This document shows positions 11,060 to 22,459 of a stretch of DNA of 64,000 nt, in pieces (position 1 is the stretch's first letter; each line of letters opens with the position of its first letter). Source of the DNA: Trichobilharzia regenti. Lineage: Eukaryota; Platyhelminthes; Trematoda; Strigeidida; Schistosomatidae. The stretch covers positions 124,001 to 188,000 of the forward strand of contig CALYDD020000313.1 in assembly GCA_944472135.2 (NCBI GenBank), in the 5' to 3' direction. The notes under the pieces were generated by a model that worked only from the letters and a program-made list of their open reading frames with translations, ran no database searches and was not told the DNA's origin. The translations under genes and the position numbers were made by a program.

Positions 11060-12210
11060 TAACACTATACTGTCATTTAACCCATCTGGGGACTGAGATC
11101 ATGGACGATATACCCTGTTAGACTAAGTCGCGATGTATAAAACACAAAATAATCGAACAAAGAATATTCTTTTCGATAAATTCCTCTTCCCGGTTCTACA
11201 ATTATACATAGATATATATTTATATACACAGAATATTCTAGATGAGTAGTTAATAACAATATCAGTGTTTTTTAAATTATATCGATTTGCAAAGTAGGAT
11301 CAATGCAATTACCACAGTTCATTAAAGATGCTTAAATAATAATAATAATAAAAATATAGTAGCAAATAGAATATTAGCTAAAATTAGGAAAATTTCACAA
11401 AAAGTCAGGATTATTCAAACCTAGATGACCAAGGTAATGACAGTGTCTGAACTAACTTCATTTGGATGCATAAATTCGGCTTGTTAATATGGATCCCCAC
11501 AGCCCCAGCAATATTTAGTAGTCGAACACTTAAGGCGAAATTGAGATTCGCCGGAATGCCATAAATGACCCTGAAAGCCTCGTTGATATCAATCTTGTGT
11601 TCTGTATTCACAAGATGAGATAGAATAGCGCTGCGAATAGATTTTGTTTGTCCTTTACTTAACCACACTGGATGATATTTGGAAATCCGACGAGGAACAA
11701 GCCTAATTGTACGGCCTATGTAACTGGCTCCACAGGAGCAGTTAAATTGGCAGATGATACACATGAAAGAGGCGAAATTAAGCAGTTTATCTTTTACTCC
11801 CGAAGGCAGAAGAGGATTGGTTTTGAAAACACAGCGTAATTCAGCAGCAGGGAATGCTCCTTTTACTGCATTTCTAATGCGCTGTGTTAGTATCTCGCTA
11901 GTGTTGTCCCCAAGGAACTTCATCTGTAAGAATAAGGCCTTTTTTGAAACTGTTGGTACCTTGGGCTGCTATGATTTTAGATTCATGTTCTTATCAATAA
12001 ACTTAGCAACCGATTAATATTATTCAGTTCTTCATCAAGACATTCGTCCGAGCAAATCGCTCTTGTTCTGTGAACCAGGCACTTTATCAAATTGCGTTTG
12101 TATTTCAAGGGTACAAAGCTGAGAAAATGTGTGTACTGGCCCGTTGATGTAGGTTTTCTATAAATACTTCCTCTTATTGTGCCATTCTCTTTTCTGGTCA
12201 TAAAGACGTC
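11060..12210 (-). mobile_element. PLE-C, minus strand, 5'-truncated
   Basis: The minus strand encodes RKENGTIRGSIYRKPTSTGQYTHFLSFVPLKYKR at 12201-11983 (end of the RT region, shown here in two pieces: SIYRKPTSTGQYTHF and SFVPLKYKR). After a short break, 11923-11411 carries the linker and GIY-YIG endonuclease (CSCGASYIGRTIRLV, then SHLVNTEHKIDI and INKPNLCIQMK). The 170-codon C-terminal frame is still open. The 3' flank at 11150-11260 is the PLE-C terminal repeat also seen at 22470-22615 and 23100-23230. It lies in intron 2 opposite to the dynein gene. Confidence 0.85.
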
Positions 12211-12214
12211 TAAA

Positions 12215-12710
12215 AATGGAATACTAGAGAACCATTGGAAAATCTGGGAGTACTGGACGGGTGTTTTGTCTAAGTTTAAGACTCTTCATGAGTACGCACG
12301 CACTACAGAGGTTCGAACGCAGCACCTTCCGGTTACAAGGCCAGCGAGCTCTTTTACCACTTAGCCCAATCCGATGGCCAGCCAGTGCATGAATTCCAAC
12401 TTCTGTCAATTCACAATGTAGCGCAACCACTAGCCAATGTCTTCGGCGAGTTTTTGTCCTCACACCCGACCTGCTGCACCCTTCTGGTCAAGACTTCTCA
12501 CTAGAACCCCCAGGCTTAGTGGTCTACGAGCTCGCCATGTAATCAGTAGGTCCTTGGTTCGAACCCTGGTGAGTCCCGAAGTAGGACGAAACAGTTGCAC
12601 AGTACTCCCAGGTGGTTTTTCAATGGTTCTCTAACCAATGTCAACTCATGATGATATCCTGTAACCAATCAAATCCCTACAAACCAACACTTGAATAAGT
12701 TGAGATGTAT
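12215..12710. mobile_element. Fb foldback element (tRNA-like plus hammerhead-like arms)
   Basis: The left arm (about 12225-12300) and right arm (about 12600-12660) are inverted copies of each other. On the plus strand the right arm reads GTAGGACGAAACAGTTG, then CAGTACTCCCAGG and CAATGGTTCTCTAAC. The interior has a reverse tRNA-like box set (GGTTCGAACG near 12310) and a forward one (TTGGTTCGAACCC near 12557). The arms contain the GGACGAAACAG part of a hammerhead-like core. Same family as 20380, 35345, 41210 and 53345. Confidence 0.7.
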
Positions 12711-13044
12711 TTAGAAGACAGAATATTGTGAGATGACGTCATCGTTTCGTAATTTCCCTAATTTCGCTGTGCAACTACTATGGTTCACAATAAAAAAATA
12801 AATAAAATGTATGAACAGTTACTCAGTGACATGAAACAAAAGTACCAATCATATTTAAGTAAGTCAAGTAGTCCATAATAGACGAGGGTTTGAGTCTATT
12901 GATTTTTGTGCATACATAGTTTAGTACGCATATGATTAATCTAAAGTGCTTCCAACCCTGAAATAACTGAGTAGCAGTCATGAATTAGTGCTTTGCTGTT
13001 GGTTAATGATGGATTTCTATTTAGATTAATTACATTTTAAATTT
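12710..13044. other. Intron 2, unassigned
   Basis: No gene or repeat recognised in this AT-rich stretch. Confidence 0.4.
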
Positions 13045-13560
13045 CCATGTAACTTGACAACCCCTTTAGAACGTGGTGTTTCCAACAATACTGGAGGATT
13101 CTATTAGTTCTACCAATATCTATGTATCGTTGCGTCCACAGATGAACTTGTAGATACAGTATGAAGTAGAGTCCTTGAATCATAAGTAAAGGGAACAAAA
13201 ATGCTGAGGATGGGGCGTAGAATGTCCGTCTGACAGCAGACTGAAACCTTTGGTCTATCGGTTGCAATGTCTGGTCACCCGTGAATCGTATTAGTTTAAT
13301 AAAGATAACTTTGGTACGGAATCAGTCTTTTCAGGGGGTATAATCTCTCTTTATCGTGACATACGATGAAGTCTTCAGGATAACCATTAGTTAGTGAAAC
13401 TAAATATCTCTGAAGTAGCTAGCTCATCCATTAGTGTGCATTCGTGAAAATTTTATAGGAGCTTGAAAGCAGGAACGTTTATACTGGATAGGAACCAGAC
13501 TACTGAAATGAAGATATACTGTCCACTTCGTGTCTACTTTATTCAAATCATTCCTCAAGT
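13045..13560 (-). mobile_element. PLE-D fragment, minus strand
   Basis: Minus-strand frame 13267-13037 reads FQSAVRRTFYAPSSAFL, then YIDIGRTNRIL and WKHHVLKG. This is a GIY-YIG core with the unusual ICGRND-type lead, shared with PLE-D at 32560-33400. Positions 13300-13555 decode in mixed frames to the linker that precedes it (VPIQYKR). It ends about 80 bp before dynein exon 3. Confidence 0.7.
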
Positions 13561-13640
13561 GTTGAGTAGGTATTACATTGTTAAGTATTTCAAAGTACTA
13601 AAATTTTCATTCTCATCCTTAGTAGCGTTTATTTTTATAG

Positions 13641-13802
13641 GTTATTTTATGCTTCTCTCCGGTTGGTGATAAACTTCGTCTAAGAGCAAGACGTTTCCCA
13701 GCCCTGGTTAATTGTACATGTATTGATTGGTTCCATGAATGGCCACAAGAAGCCTTACTGTCTGTTTCAGAAAGATTCTTAGAAGATTGTCCAGGTTTAT
13801 CA
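13641..13802 (+). CDS. Dynein heavy chain gene 1, end of AAA4
   Basis: 54 codons, phase 0 at both ends, acceptor TTTTTATAG and donor GTAAGT at 13803. It encodes [19 protein letters not shown], then [19 protein letters not shown] and FLEDCPGLS. The FSPVG and CTxIDWFxxWP blocks are hallmarks of the AAA4 C-terminal part just before the stalk in axonemal dyneins. The frame continues directly into the 3.1-kb exon. Confidence 0.92.
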
Positions 13803-14035
13803 GTAAGTTGAATTCCCAATCTTTGAGTAGAACATTTTCTGTGTGTGTGTGTGAGTTTCTTTTTCGGGGGGGGGATTTTAAAGGATGAAATGATCACTGA
13901 AAGAAACTGAACATTTTCGAAATCGCGAATAAAAATTTTAAATATTACCGATGAGTATAGAAAAGAATGGAGTGTTCCACTGGTCGAGTTATAGTGTTTT
14001 ATGCAAAGCTGATGTACTGTATAGAGTTTACAGTA
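13803..14035. other. Intron 3 start
   Basis: A short GT run (13842-13856) and a G run (13866-13873). No gene seen. Confidence 0.5.
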
Positions 14036-14250
14036 GTCGGTGGTGGTTGATTAGTTCATAAGGCAATCCACAAGAAGCCTTCGACATAAGCTTTTTATTT
14101 ATTGTCATTCATCGGTCAGCATGGTTTATTTGCAGTCTTTTAGGAATTTATGTCCCTCCTTCTGAGATTTGAACCCGTGTCACTCAGTGCTACAGTCAGT
14201 CAGTCAGTCAGAGAAGTTACCACTGAGTTATTCAGGCTGGTTAGTAACTA
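14036..14250 (-). mobile_element. SINE-R, tRNA-like repeat
   Basis: Repeated at 39190-39400 and 58385-58595. On the reverse strand it has a B-box-like GGGTTCAAATC and an A-box-like TCAGTGGTAAC. The shared text ATTTATGTCCC is at about 14150. A CAGT run (14194-14212) is internal. Confidence 0.55.
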
Positions 14251-14254
14251 GTTT

Positions 14255-14690
14255 AATGTGTGTCTAAACACGCTCTGGATGAAAAACTTCGACCAGAACA
14301 GGCTGGATTCAGGAGGAACAAGTCATGCATTAATCAAATCACAACAATATGGATAATTATTGAACAGAGCTTGGAATGGTAATCAGCTCTCCATCTCACT
14401 CAACTTCATCGGCTTTGAAAAGGCCTTCAACAGACAGTGTCGATCGAGAGGAGATTCGGAAACTACTTTGTTACTACAGGGTGCTGCCGACAATTATGCA
14501 CCTCATCCAACAGTTGTACGACTATGCTGCATGCCAAGTAATTCACTACGGGAAACTCTCGGAATCCTTCGAAGAAGTGAAGACGGGAGTAAGACAAGCT
14601 GGATGCCCACTACAATTTTTCCGATAATTTACCTGATTGTGGTAAACTTGACAATGCGACAGACAGCGGGCAACGAGGAGACAGTGATAT
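14255..14690 (+). mobile_element. RTE-type non-LTR fragment
   Basis: Decodes, with frameshifts, to LRPEQAGFRRNKSCIN-type text, FEKAFNRQ, then QLYDYAACQVIH and VKTGVRQAG. These are the central blocks of an RTE reverse transcriptase, as at 55380-56900. It is broken and not expressed as such. Confidence 0.75.
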
Positions 14691-14799
14691 GTATCCACAT
14701 ATATATATTTATGTGTGTGTGTGTGTATGTTGGTCTCTCTTTCTGTTTGTCTGTGACCATTTCACTGGTATGAACTTGTCTCCTTTATCAATGTATATT

Positions 14800-15720
14800 C
14801 TCCTTATATTATATTATATATAATATGAGTGTTTGTAAAAAATTATATTTGTAAAATCTCAGCGATATTGAAATGAGTAATTCCAACGTTTCGTTCGGCA
14901 ATCTGGTCCGAACTTCTTCAGGGAAATTAATCGAAATTAACATAACAGGTTTATATATAAAAGGAACATCTTTAGTTTTTAAAAACCTTGTCCAATCATG
15001 ATTTATAAAACAAATATTAACAAGTATAATAAACAAAATTGTACGAGTTGTGATCAAAATTTGACCTCAGACTTACAAATATTGATCTACCTTTGTTAAA
15101 CACTTTAAACACAGTGTGTATGTGTGTGTGTGTGCGCGCGCGGATAAACAGTTGTAAAACAATGTCTTAACGTCTCCATAAGTAGATATAGACAATCGGG
15201 AAACTTTGACCAAGTATTATTATTAGTTAGTGATACATATCCATTCTTATTTATTAATCAGGATTTCCTATGCGTCATCTAACATCACACCTTCATGTCT
15301 GTTCAAACTGTTAGTATCTAGAATTTTATGATTAGACGTATTTTCAAAATTATGGTGTTTAAGATTAGAGTTTAGTTGAACAACCCCGTCAAACTTATTA
15401 CTTTGTCTTCTTTCTGAAAATTGAGCTGCTTTATTCGACCTACTGAAGTTGTCAGGTGACTGGACAGCTACGAATTTAGGATACGCATTCCGCTGCAGAC
15501 AACGGAGAGTGGGAACACGATGATTGTGCCAAATACATAGTTTCTTTGTTAATTTAAAATATGAGTGTTTGTTGACAGTCCGTTGCTTGGTGACATATAT
15601 CCATATATGGTTGTTCACATGTCTGCTATATTCGCTATGTATATTTGGATCGACACTCCATTATAATTAGCCATTCATGTTAAGACTGTCTGATGATTTT
15701 TCCCACGCTTTGTCTGGAAC
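14800..15720 (-). mobile_element. PLE-E remnant: N-terminal region plus hammerhead end
   Basis: Minus-strand frame 15618-15268 (116 codons) reads MNNHIWIYVTKQRTVNKHSY, then LCIWHNHRVPTLRCL and AYPKFVAVQSP. I take this as the helical N-terminal region that precedes the RT in Penelope-like elements; it is not a catalytic domain. Downstream on the same strand lies a hammerhead motif at 14925-14881. No RT or GIY-YIG sequence lies between, so the element looks internally deleted. The (GT)n(GC)n run at 15115-15142 is inside it. Confidence 0.55.
14881..14925 (-). ncRNA. Hammerhead ribozyme motif, minimal PLE type
   Basis: Read on the minus strand: TTCC, core CTGAAGA (fits CUGANGA), one A, stem II GTTCGG with CCGAAC (6 bp), GAAA, CGTT, GGAA. 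TTCC and GGAA pair as stem I. CGTT gives the minimal stem III and a GUU cleavage triplet. This is the compact architecture reported for hammerheads in PLE terminal repeats. One extra A before stem II is the only departure I see. Activity is unproven. Confidence 0.7.
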
Positions 15721-15959
15721 ATTTATATATATTCACATTCACAATTTGTGTGAACGACTTTACTTTACTTACTTATCACTTTGGTGTGAGACCCTTTATT
15801 TTCGTCTCCTTGTGTTTGGACAATAGAAGTATCATCGCAAACCCAGTGGTCTTCTGATTTCCGCCTTCTCGCGTCAGGACTATTAGTTTCTCGACCAGAC
15901 CATAACAATAATTTAGCGACGAGTACATAGCAGACAGACATAAAATGGACCTACACAAA

Positions 15960-16105
15960 ACGCTTGGAGGATATGGTCTTTACCGACAGTTTATATCCAA
16001 TTTCTCATAAACCGGAGGATATGCAAGTGAAACGCAACAACTTGGCGATAGAAGAAGCATCCAGAGAAGATAGGATTTCAGGTGAACATAGAAAAACAGG
16101 AGTGA
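15960..16105 (+). mobile_element. RTE fragment
   Basis: Decodes to LEDMVFTDSLYPISH-type text (worn ADDL box) and EEASREDRISGEHRKT. This corresponds to the FADDL segment and the following helix of the RTE reverse transcriptase at 55980-56130. Confidence 0.55.
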
Positions 16106-16139
16106 CAAAGATTTCTCGCCAACAGCAACAAAAAGAACA

Positions 16140-16255
16140 AAACAGCTGTCCAGTACTTTCAGCTGGTTTTCCAATGGTTCTCTAACTTAGGTTAGCTCAT
16201 GATGAAATCCTGTAACCAATCAACCAAATCCCTACAAAACTAACACTTGATTTAA
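16140..16255 (+). mobile_element. Fb element, single right arm
   Basis: Contains ACAGCTGTCCAGTACTTTC, then TTTTCCAATGGTTCTCTAAC and ATGATGAAATCCTGTAACC, the right arm and tail of the Fb family without the tRNA-like part. Confidence 0.65.
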
Positions 16256-16264
16256 GAGTGATGA

Positions 16265-16390
16265 ATGTCTACCTTGCTTTTCTGATTCGCTTTTTCACAT
16301 CCTGATCCTTTCTGACTGCCTGTAGTTGAAATGAAACTGCCTAGATAAGTGAAGGAAATGACCTCTTCTTTAAATTTCTCTCACTGATAG
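16265..16390 (-). mobile_element. RTE fragment, minus strand
   Basis: The text GCCTAGATAAGTGAAGGAA followed by acctcttc parallels 38493-38530, which lies in a longer minus-strand RTE piece. It ends about 130 bp before the large dynein exon. Confidence 0.45.
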
Positions 16391-16519
16391 TGACTGATGC
16401 TTGAAATAGTCATGACAATGAATAATAATAATAATAATGCTAAAAATGCATCACATTTTTGTGTGCCTTTTATTGATTCATGTGTATGCCTATACACCTT
16501 TTTTCCTGCGCATTTTCAG

Positions 16520-19500
16520 GATGAAGTACGCAAATCTGTTAGCCAATACATGGCATACGCTCATACAACAGTCAATGAATTAAGTCAACAATACCTCCAG
16601 AAAGAACGACGTCATAACTATACAACACCAAAATCATTTCTAGAACAAATTAGTCTATACAAACGTATGGTTGGTGCACAGATCGATGAGCTACAACACA
16701 AGATTGAACGTTTAGTCAATGGTTTAGAACGACTAAAAAGTGCTGGTGAACAAACGAGTGAATTAAAAGTTCAACTGGCTGAACAAGAAATTATTGTCAA
16801 TGAAAAAACTGAAAATGCCAATAAACTAATTATTGTTGTTGGTAAAGAAACTGAAAAGGTGACAGCTGAAAAAGAAATTGCCGCTGAAGAAGAAGCAAAA
16901 GTCAGTGTTATTAAAGCAGAAGTTGAAGTGAAACAACAAGAGTGTGAAAATGATCTGCGTAAAGCAGAACCAGCATTGATTGCCGCCCAAGAAGCCTTGA
17001 ATACACTGAATAAAAATAACTTGTCTGAATTGAAGGCATTGACTAGTCCACCACCAGATGTTGTGACTGTTTGTTCCGCTGTCATGTGTTTATTCGCCAT
17101 GGATGGTCGACTGCCAAAGGATAGAAGTTGGAAAGCTGCTAAAGCTGGTATCATGTCTAAAGCGGATCAATTTTTAAGTAATCTCTTAAATTACGACAAG
17201 GAGAATATGTCAGCGAATAGTAAGGCTGCAGCTTCAGAGTATGTTAAAATGCCAAATTTCGATCCTGATGTAATTCGGACTAAATCGTTGGCTGCTGCTG
17301 GTCTCTGTTCATGGGTAATCAATATCCTGAAATTTCATGATGTCTACTGTGAAGTAAAACCGAAACGTGATGCCTTGGATGCAGCCAACGAAGAATTACG
17401 TCAAGCTACGGAGAAACTTGAAGGTTTACAAAAGAAAATCGCTGTGCTTGAAGCATCGTTAGCTGAGTTAACAGCCAACTTCCGCGAGGCTACTGAAGAA
17501 AAGTTACGCTGTCAACAAGAAGCTGATTTTACGGCTAAAACATTAGATTTAGCCAATCGATTGGTGAATGGTTTTGCCTCAGAAAATATAAGATGGGCAA
17601 ATCAAGTTGAAGAATTAAAGGTACTCGGTGAGACAGTTGTCGGAGATGTTTTAATAACAACAAGTTTTATCTCTTATTTTGGTTATTTAAGTCGAACATT
17701 TCGTCAACAGCTGTTGAATGTTAAATTGTGGCCATTTCTGAAAAGTCTCCAGGTACCAATACCTGTACGTAATGGAATAGATCCTTTAGATATGCTGATT
17801 GATGATGCAATCATTGCAACATGGAATAATCAATCTTTACCAGAGGATCGTATGTCTATTGAAAATGCTACAATATTTACATTTTGTGAACGTTGGCCAT
17901 TGTGTGTTGATCCCCAGTTACAAGCGATTAAATGGATCAAGGTTAAATATGGCAATGAATTAGTCGTTACACGGCTTGGCGCTAAAAATTGTTTAGAACA
18001 AATTGAATTAGCTATTACAGATGGACGTGTTGTATTAATTGAAAATATCGGTGAGACTATTGATCCTATTCTAGATCCTGTAATTGGACGGCAGACAATT
18101 AAAAAAGGTCGATTTATCCTACTGGGTGATAAAGAAATCCCATACAATGCTAATTTCCGTTTAATTCTACAAACAAAACTAGCCAATCCACATTATCAAC
18201 CAGAATTACAAGCACAAGCCACACTGATCAACTTCACAGTAACACGTGATGGTTTAGAAGATCAATTGTTAGCAACAGTTGTGAGTAAAGAACGTCCAGA
18301 TTTAGAAAAGTTAAAATCTAATCTAACAAAACAACAAAATGAATTTAAGATCACATTGAAACAACTTGAGGATTCTCTACTGGCCAAGTTATCTTCATCC
18401 GATGGGAATTTTCTTGGTGATCATTCTTTGGTTGAAAATTTAGAGACAAATAAAAAGACAGCTAAAGATATTGAAGAAAAAGTGAAAGAATCGAAGATAA
18501 CCGAGAAAGAGATCAATATTGCTCGTGAACACTATCGACCAGCTGCTCAACGTGCTGCTCTGATCTATTTTGTTATGAATGATTTATGCCAGATACATCC
18601 AATGTATCAATTCTCATTGAAAGCCTTCCGTACTGTCTTTGAATTGTCGATTGAGACTGCAGAACAATCAGATAATGATAAAGAACGCTTATTATTCCTC
18701 TTAGATAATATCACATATTCAATATTTATTTATACAACTCGCGGTTTATTTGAACGCGATAAATTAGTCTTCACTGTCTTAATGGTGTTACAAATTCAGT
18801 ATACATCCAAAGAAATACCACCAATTCTAATGGATTTTCTGCTGAGATATCCCGTCGTTACAGATGTACAAAGTCCTGTTGACTTTTTAAATGACTTGAA
18901 TTGGGGTGGTGTACAAACTCTAGTGAAAATGAATAATTTTCGTGACTTGGACAAAGATATTATCGCTTCAGCAAAACGTTGGAAAGTATTTCTTGAAAGT
19001 GAAGCCCCTGAGAAAGAGAAATTCCCTCAAGAATGGAAAAATAAAAGTGCTATTGAAAAATTATGTATGATGCGTGCTTTACGACATGATCGAATGACAT
19101 ATGCACTGAGGCATTATATTGGGACAACATTTGGTGCAAAGTTTATTGAAGGTCGACAAATTGAATTGGCTAAATCATTTAAAGAATCTGGACCAGCTGT
19201 ACCAATCTTTTTTATATTATCTCCTGGGGTTGATCCATTGAAAGATGTTGAAGTGCTGGGGCATAAACTTGGTTTCACTGTTGAACAGGGTAATTTTCAT
19301 AATATATCACTTGGACAAGGTCAAGAGATTGTTGCTGAACAGGCTTTAGAGGCAGCAGCAAAGAATGGAGCATGGGTTGTCCTACAAAATATTCACTTAG
19401 TTGCACGTTGGTTAAGTACACTAGAGAAACGTTTAGAGCAATATGCAGAAGATGCACATCCAGATTATCGGGTATTTGTTAGTGCAGAACCAGCAGCCGA

Positions 19501-19615
19501 TGTATCAGCGCATATTATTCCACAAGGGATATTAGAAAATGCTATCAAGATAACTAATGAACCGCCTACAGGTATGCTGGCTAATTTACACAAAGCTTTG
19601 GATAACTTTAATCAG
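16520..19615 (+). CDS. Dynein heavy chain gene 1, 3.1-kb exon: stalk, microtubule-binding domain, AAA5, AAA6
   Basis: 1,032 codons uninterrupted, phase 0 at both ends. The acceptor is CATTTTCAG at 16511-16519 and the donor is GTAAGC at 19616. The upstream in-frame ATG at 16397 is intronic: similarity starts at DEVRKSV. Order: YTTPKSFLEQI; coiled coil 1 (about 16640-17010, Lys/Glu-rich); microtubule-binding domain from LKALTSPPPDVV to CSWVINILKFHD (about 17020-17340); coiled coil 2 (to about 17600); AAA5 with RWANQVEEL and LLGDKEIPYN; then the linking helices and AAA6 with SPGVDPLKDVE and GAWVVLQNIHL. One exon of this size among short ones is notable. Minus-strand open frames here are shadows. 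Confidence 0.95.
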
Positions 19616-20380
19616 GTAAGCCATTTGAGAGTTGAGTTATGTAACTATGGTTTTTGGCGTGTGCTACTAACGAGATTTATCAGTAGTATATGAAGGAATG
19701 TTCAGTCACACAAAACATCAAATAGCGGAGAGATGAAGAGATCTGACGTCAAAGAGAAGAAATGGCAGCGAAACTTGGGAGACACGAAAACAAGACAAAG
19801 AAACACACAATACGATGGGTGCTACCCGCTACACTACCGTGGCCTCCATTAATCGATCTGGAAAGCCAGCGCCCTCCGACAGGTTGTCCATACCGATGCT
19901 GTGCTTAGCGTAGACACTTGATCAATATGAGCACCCTTATGCAAGAGCCCTTCGGCACCACGAAACTCCCCACCCTGGCCTCCAAGTAGCTAGATTGCAG
20001 GCGAATGCCACCTTTCCTTGGTTGGTGACGGAATGCTTATTTACAATTTGATACACACATATAAGGAAACTATGTATGCCATATATATTAAAATTGTCAC
20101 TGGCACAGATATTCTGCGTTGGGCTACTTTTGCCCTTAGGATTGTTTTTCACTGTCTTCTTTGCGTGTCTTTCATATTTCCCCTCAATACTATCGTGGTT
20201 CATTTCCTCTCCTTTGGCATCAAATCAGTCTCTCCGCTATTTGATATTTATATACGGCTGATAAATCTTTTTAGTAGTATATGCCATAGGTTTATTGTAA
20301 TTGTTAGCTTTATCATTAAATAACGTGGATATGAGACTCGAAAAGGGTAAACACATGTCTTGATGATGAGTGGTGACAAG
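19616..20380. other. Intron 4 start, unassigned
   Basis: Positions 19720-20030 are somewhat GC-richer (AGCGCCCTCCGACAGG) and might be an old retroelement piece. I recognise no domain. The rest is AT-rich. Confidence 0.35.
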
Positions 20381-20985
20381 TACGAAAGCCTGGGAGTACT
20401 CCCAGATGGCTATTTCTTCAGCCTGGTTTGGAACTCTTCATCAGCACGCACCCACTACAGGGGTTCAAACACAGGGCCTTCTGGTTATAAGGCAAGCTCG
20501 TAGATGAATGATGATGATGAAATCCTCCATCCAATCAAACAAAACCAATACTTGAAAATTAGTTTGAAGCTCGCTAGCGACTGGCCCTATTCAGGCAGTT
20601 AACCTGGGTTTCTAGTGAGAAGATATGGCCAGTTACAGATACAACAGGTTGAAGATCACACAGTAACTTGTCGAAGCGGACACTGCGAATTGGTCATGCT
20701 ACATCGTGTGTGAATTGGCAGAAGTTAGAATTCATGCACTGACTGGCCACTGAATCGGGTCCCAGTGGCTTAATGGTCTACGAGCTCGCCTTGTAACGAG
20801 AAGGTCCCGGGTTCGAACTCCGGTATGCGCATACTAATGAAGAGACCCAAACTAATCTGAAGAAACAGATATCTGACCATAGTCTCAGCTGGTTTTCCAA
20901 TGGTTCTCTAGCTGAGGTTAACTCATGATGAAATCCTCCAACCAATGAAACAATAATCCCTACAAAACCAACACTTGACAAGTGC
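20380..20985. mobile_element. Fb foldback element with tail-to-head junction
   Basis: The left arm and tRNA-like part are inverted (20385-20500; GGGGTTCAAACAC is the reversed B box). Next comes a forward tail (GATGAAATCCTCCATCC, 20515-20555). A full forward unit follows from TATTCAGGCAGTTAACC: a tRNA-like head (CTTAATGGTCTACGAGC, GGGTTCGAACTCC), a worn hammerhead-like stretch and the arm/tail up to 20985. Tail joined directly to head suggests a tandem or circular intermediate. Confidence 0.7.
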
Positions 20986-21800
20986 GAAACACAACTCAGA
21001 CAGGATTTCCTGACGACCTACTTAGATGTCAAATGGGATCTAAATTGTCTGATGAATAGTAACGACGGACTAAAACAGAATATGACGTGGTTACAACACC
21101 CCTCCCTCTCACATGAAGTGATGAAATCAACAGCAATTTGATAAGCAATTTCATCATGTAAACACCCGCTGCTTTTATAAATTGGCAAACTTATCAAATC
21201 CAACAATCTGGACTTGATTTTGTTGTCTCTACCAACTGGCCAATTTGACAATGCAAAATTACCCCATACTGAGGAATGATGATTAAGTTGTCATATACAA
21301 GCTGAGGAGATTTTTTGAATTCCGGTTTAATAATACTACTTTGATAAAGCTATTATCAGTAGCATTAAAAAGCGAAACGTCAGTAAAAACAACAATATCG
21401 TTTTGTTTTTCATTCATTGATTGGGAAATACAAGAAAAACTTTATTATAATGAATATCATATACCTGAATGCCCAAATATTTTCAAACTGTTAAAAGTGA
21501 ACTTGGTTTGGACACATACAAGTTATTTACTCCTTGGGCAGAATTTTCAAAACATTACAATAACCAACAATGTATATTGTCTGAAGTAATATCATTCCAT
21601 TCAAAGCATCCTGTGATACTATTCCACAATATTTCGCCTCCATTTCTTTCGAAAAATCCTTAGCAATAGGGTAGAAACGTAATTCAAGTTGTGCGCGAGC
21701 ATATATTGTCACTGATTAAGGGTAATTAGTTGATTAAAACAATATGGAACGGAGTAAATAAATACTACAATGCATTTTGATGGATTGAACATTTGTAGAA
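20986..21800. other. Intron 4, unassigned
   Basis: Small open frames (21341-21589 plus, 21018-21251 minus) show no family I recognise. The spacing from the PLE-K piece at 21800 suggests older retroelement debris. Confidence 0.35.
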
Positions 21801-22435
21801 CCCAGTGATTTAAACAAGCCAGCTTGTTTCAAGAATTAGACCTTTTAAGAGAATTCTTCATCCAAAATGGATACCTACCAAGATTGATTGACAAAAATAT
21901 CAAACTAAGAATTTAGAGGAATGAAACTATACTTGCTCTGAAAAACAAACTCTCCATGAACTTAGATTTCAAGGGAGATTCAGTAAGCAATATTTTCAAG
22001 AGAAGGATCATATCATCTATGAGAAGATTATTCTTTGCAGTATTGCCAAGAATAGTGTTCTCCAGTCGCCCACTGATCTTCAGAAGCCTCAAGGACAACA
22101 CCCCGCATCTGACCACTTCTATGTGCATATATCAGTTCACCTGCTGCTGTGGAGCCAAGTAAATCGGTAGTTCGAGGTGCACTATGTCCAAGAGGATTCA
22201 AGAACACTAACCAGCATGGTTGCGAAAAGGCAATATTGGTGCTATAAGGAGTGCGATAATTGAAAACCTGGTTAACATTGATCATCTTATCTCAACAACA
22301 AACGCCTCCTGCTACAAAGTAATCTACAGAGTCAAGAATAACTTACCAAAGGCAATACAGTTTCGTTCTTTTTGTATCGCTGAAGCTCTCGCCATTCACA
22401 TAGAAAAACTGGAGCTGTGCCTATGAAAGAGAATT
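21800..22435 (+). mobile_element. PLE-K remnant
   Basis: Decodes to LREFFIQNGYLPRLIDKNI-type linker text, then LDFKGDSVSNIFKRR at 21960, CIYQFTCCCGAK (GIY-YIG lead, broken by a stop at 22160) and, from 22220, RSAIIENLVNIDHLIS and FCIAEALAIHIEKLELCL. All landmarks of the PLE C-terminal half are present in order but interrupted. Confidence 0.75.
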
Positions 22436-22459
22436 ACTCAGCCACTTCTATTATCATGG

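Noticed and set aside
14190..14215. CRISPR-like or regulatory array at the CAGT run
   Set aside because: Plain tetranucleotide microsatellite without spacers; eukaryotic context.
14360..14773. 137-codon plus-strand frame as a gene
   Set aside because: Off-frame reading of an RTE reverse transcriptase fragment.
16397..16519. ATG at 16397 as a gene start giving a 1,098-residue protein
   Set aside because: Dynein similarity begins at 16520 after a good acceptor, and the frame joins the preceding exon.
16771..17154. Minus-strand open frame inside the dynein stalk exon
   Set aside because: Antisense shadow of the coiled coil; no independent signal.
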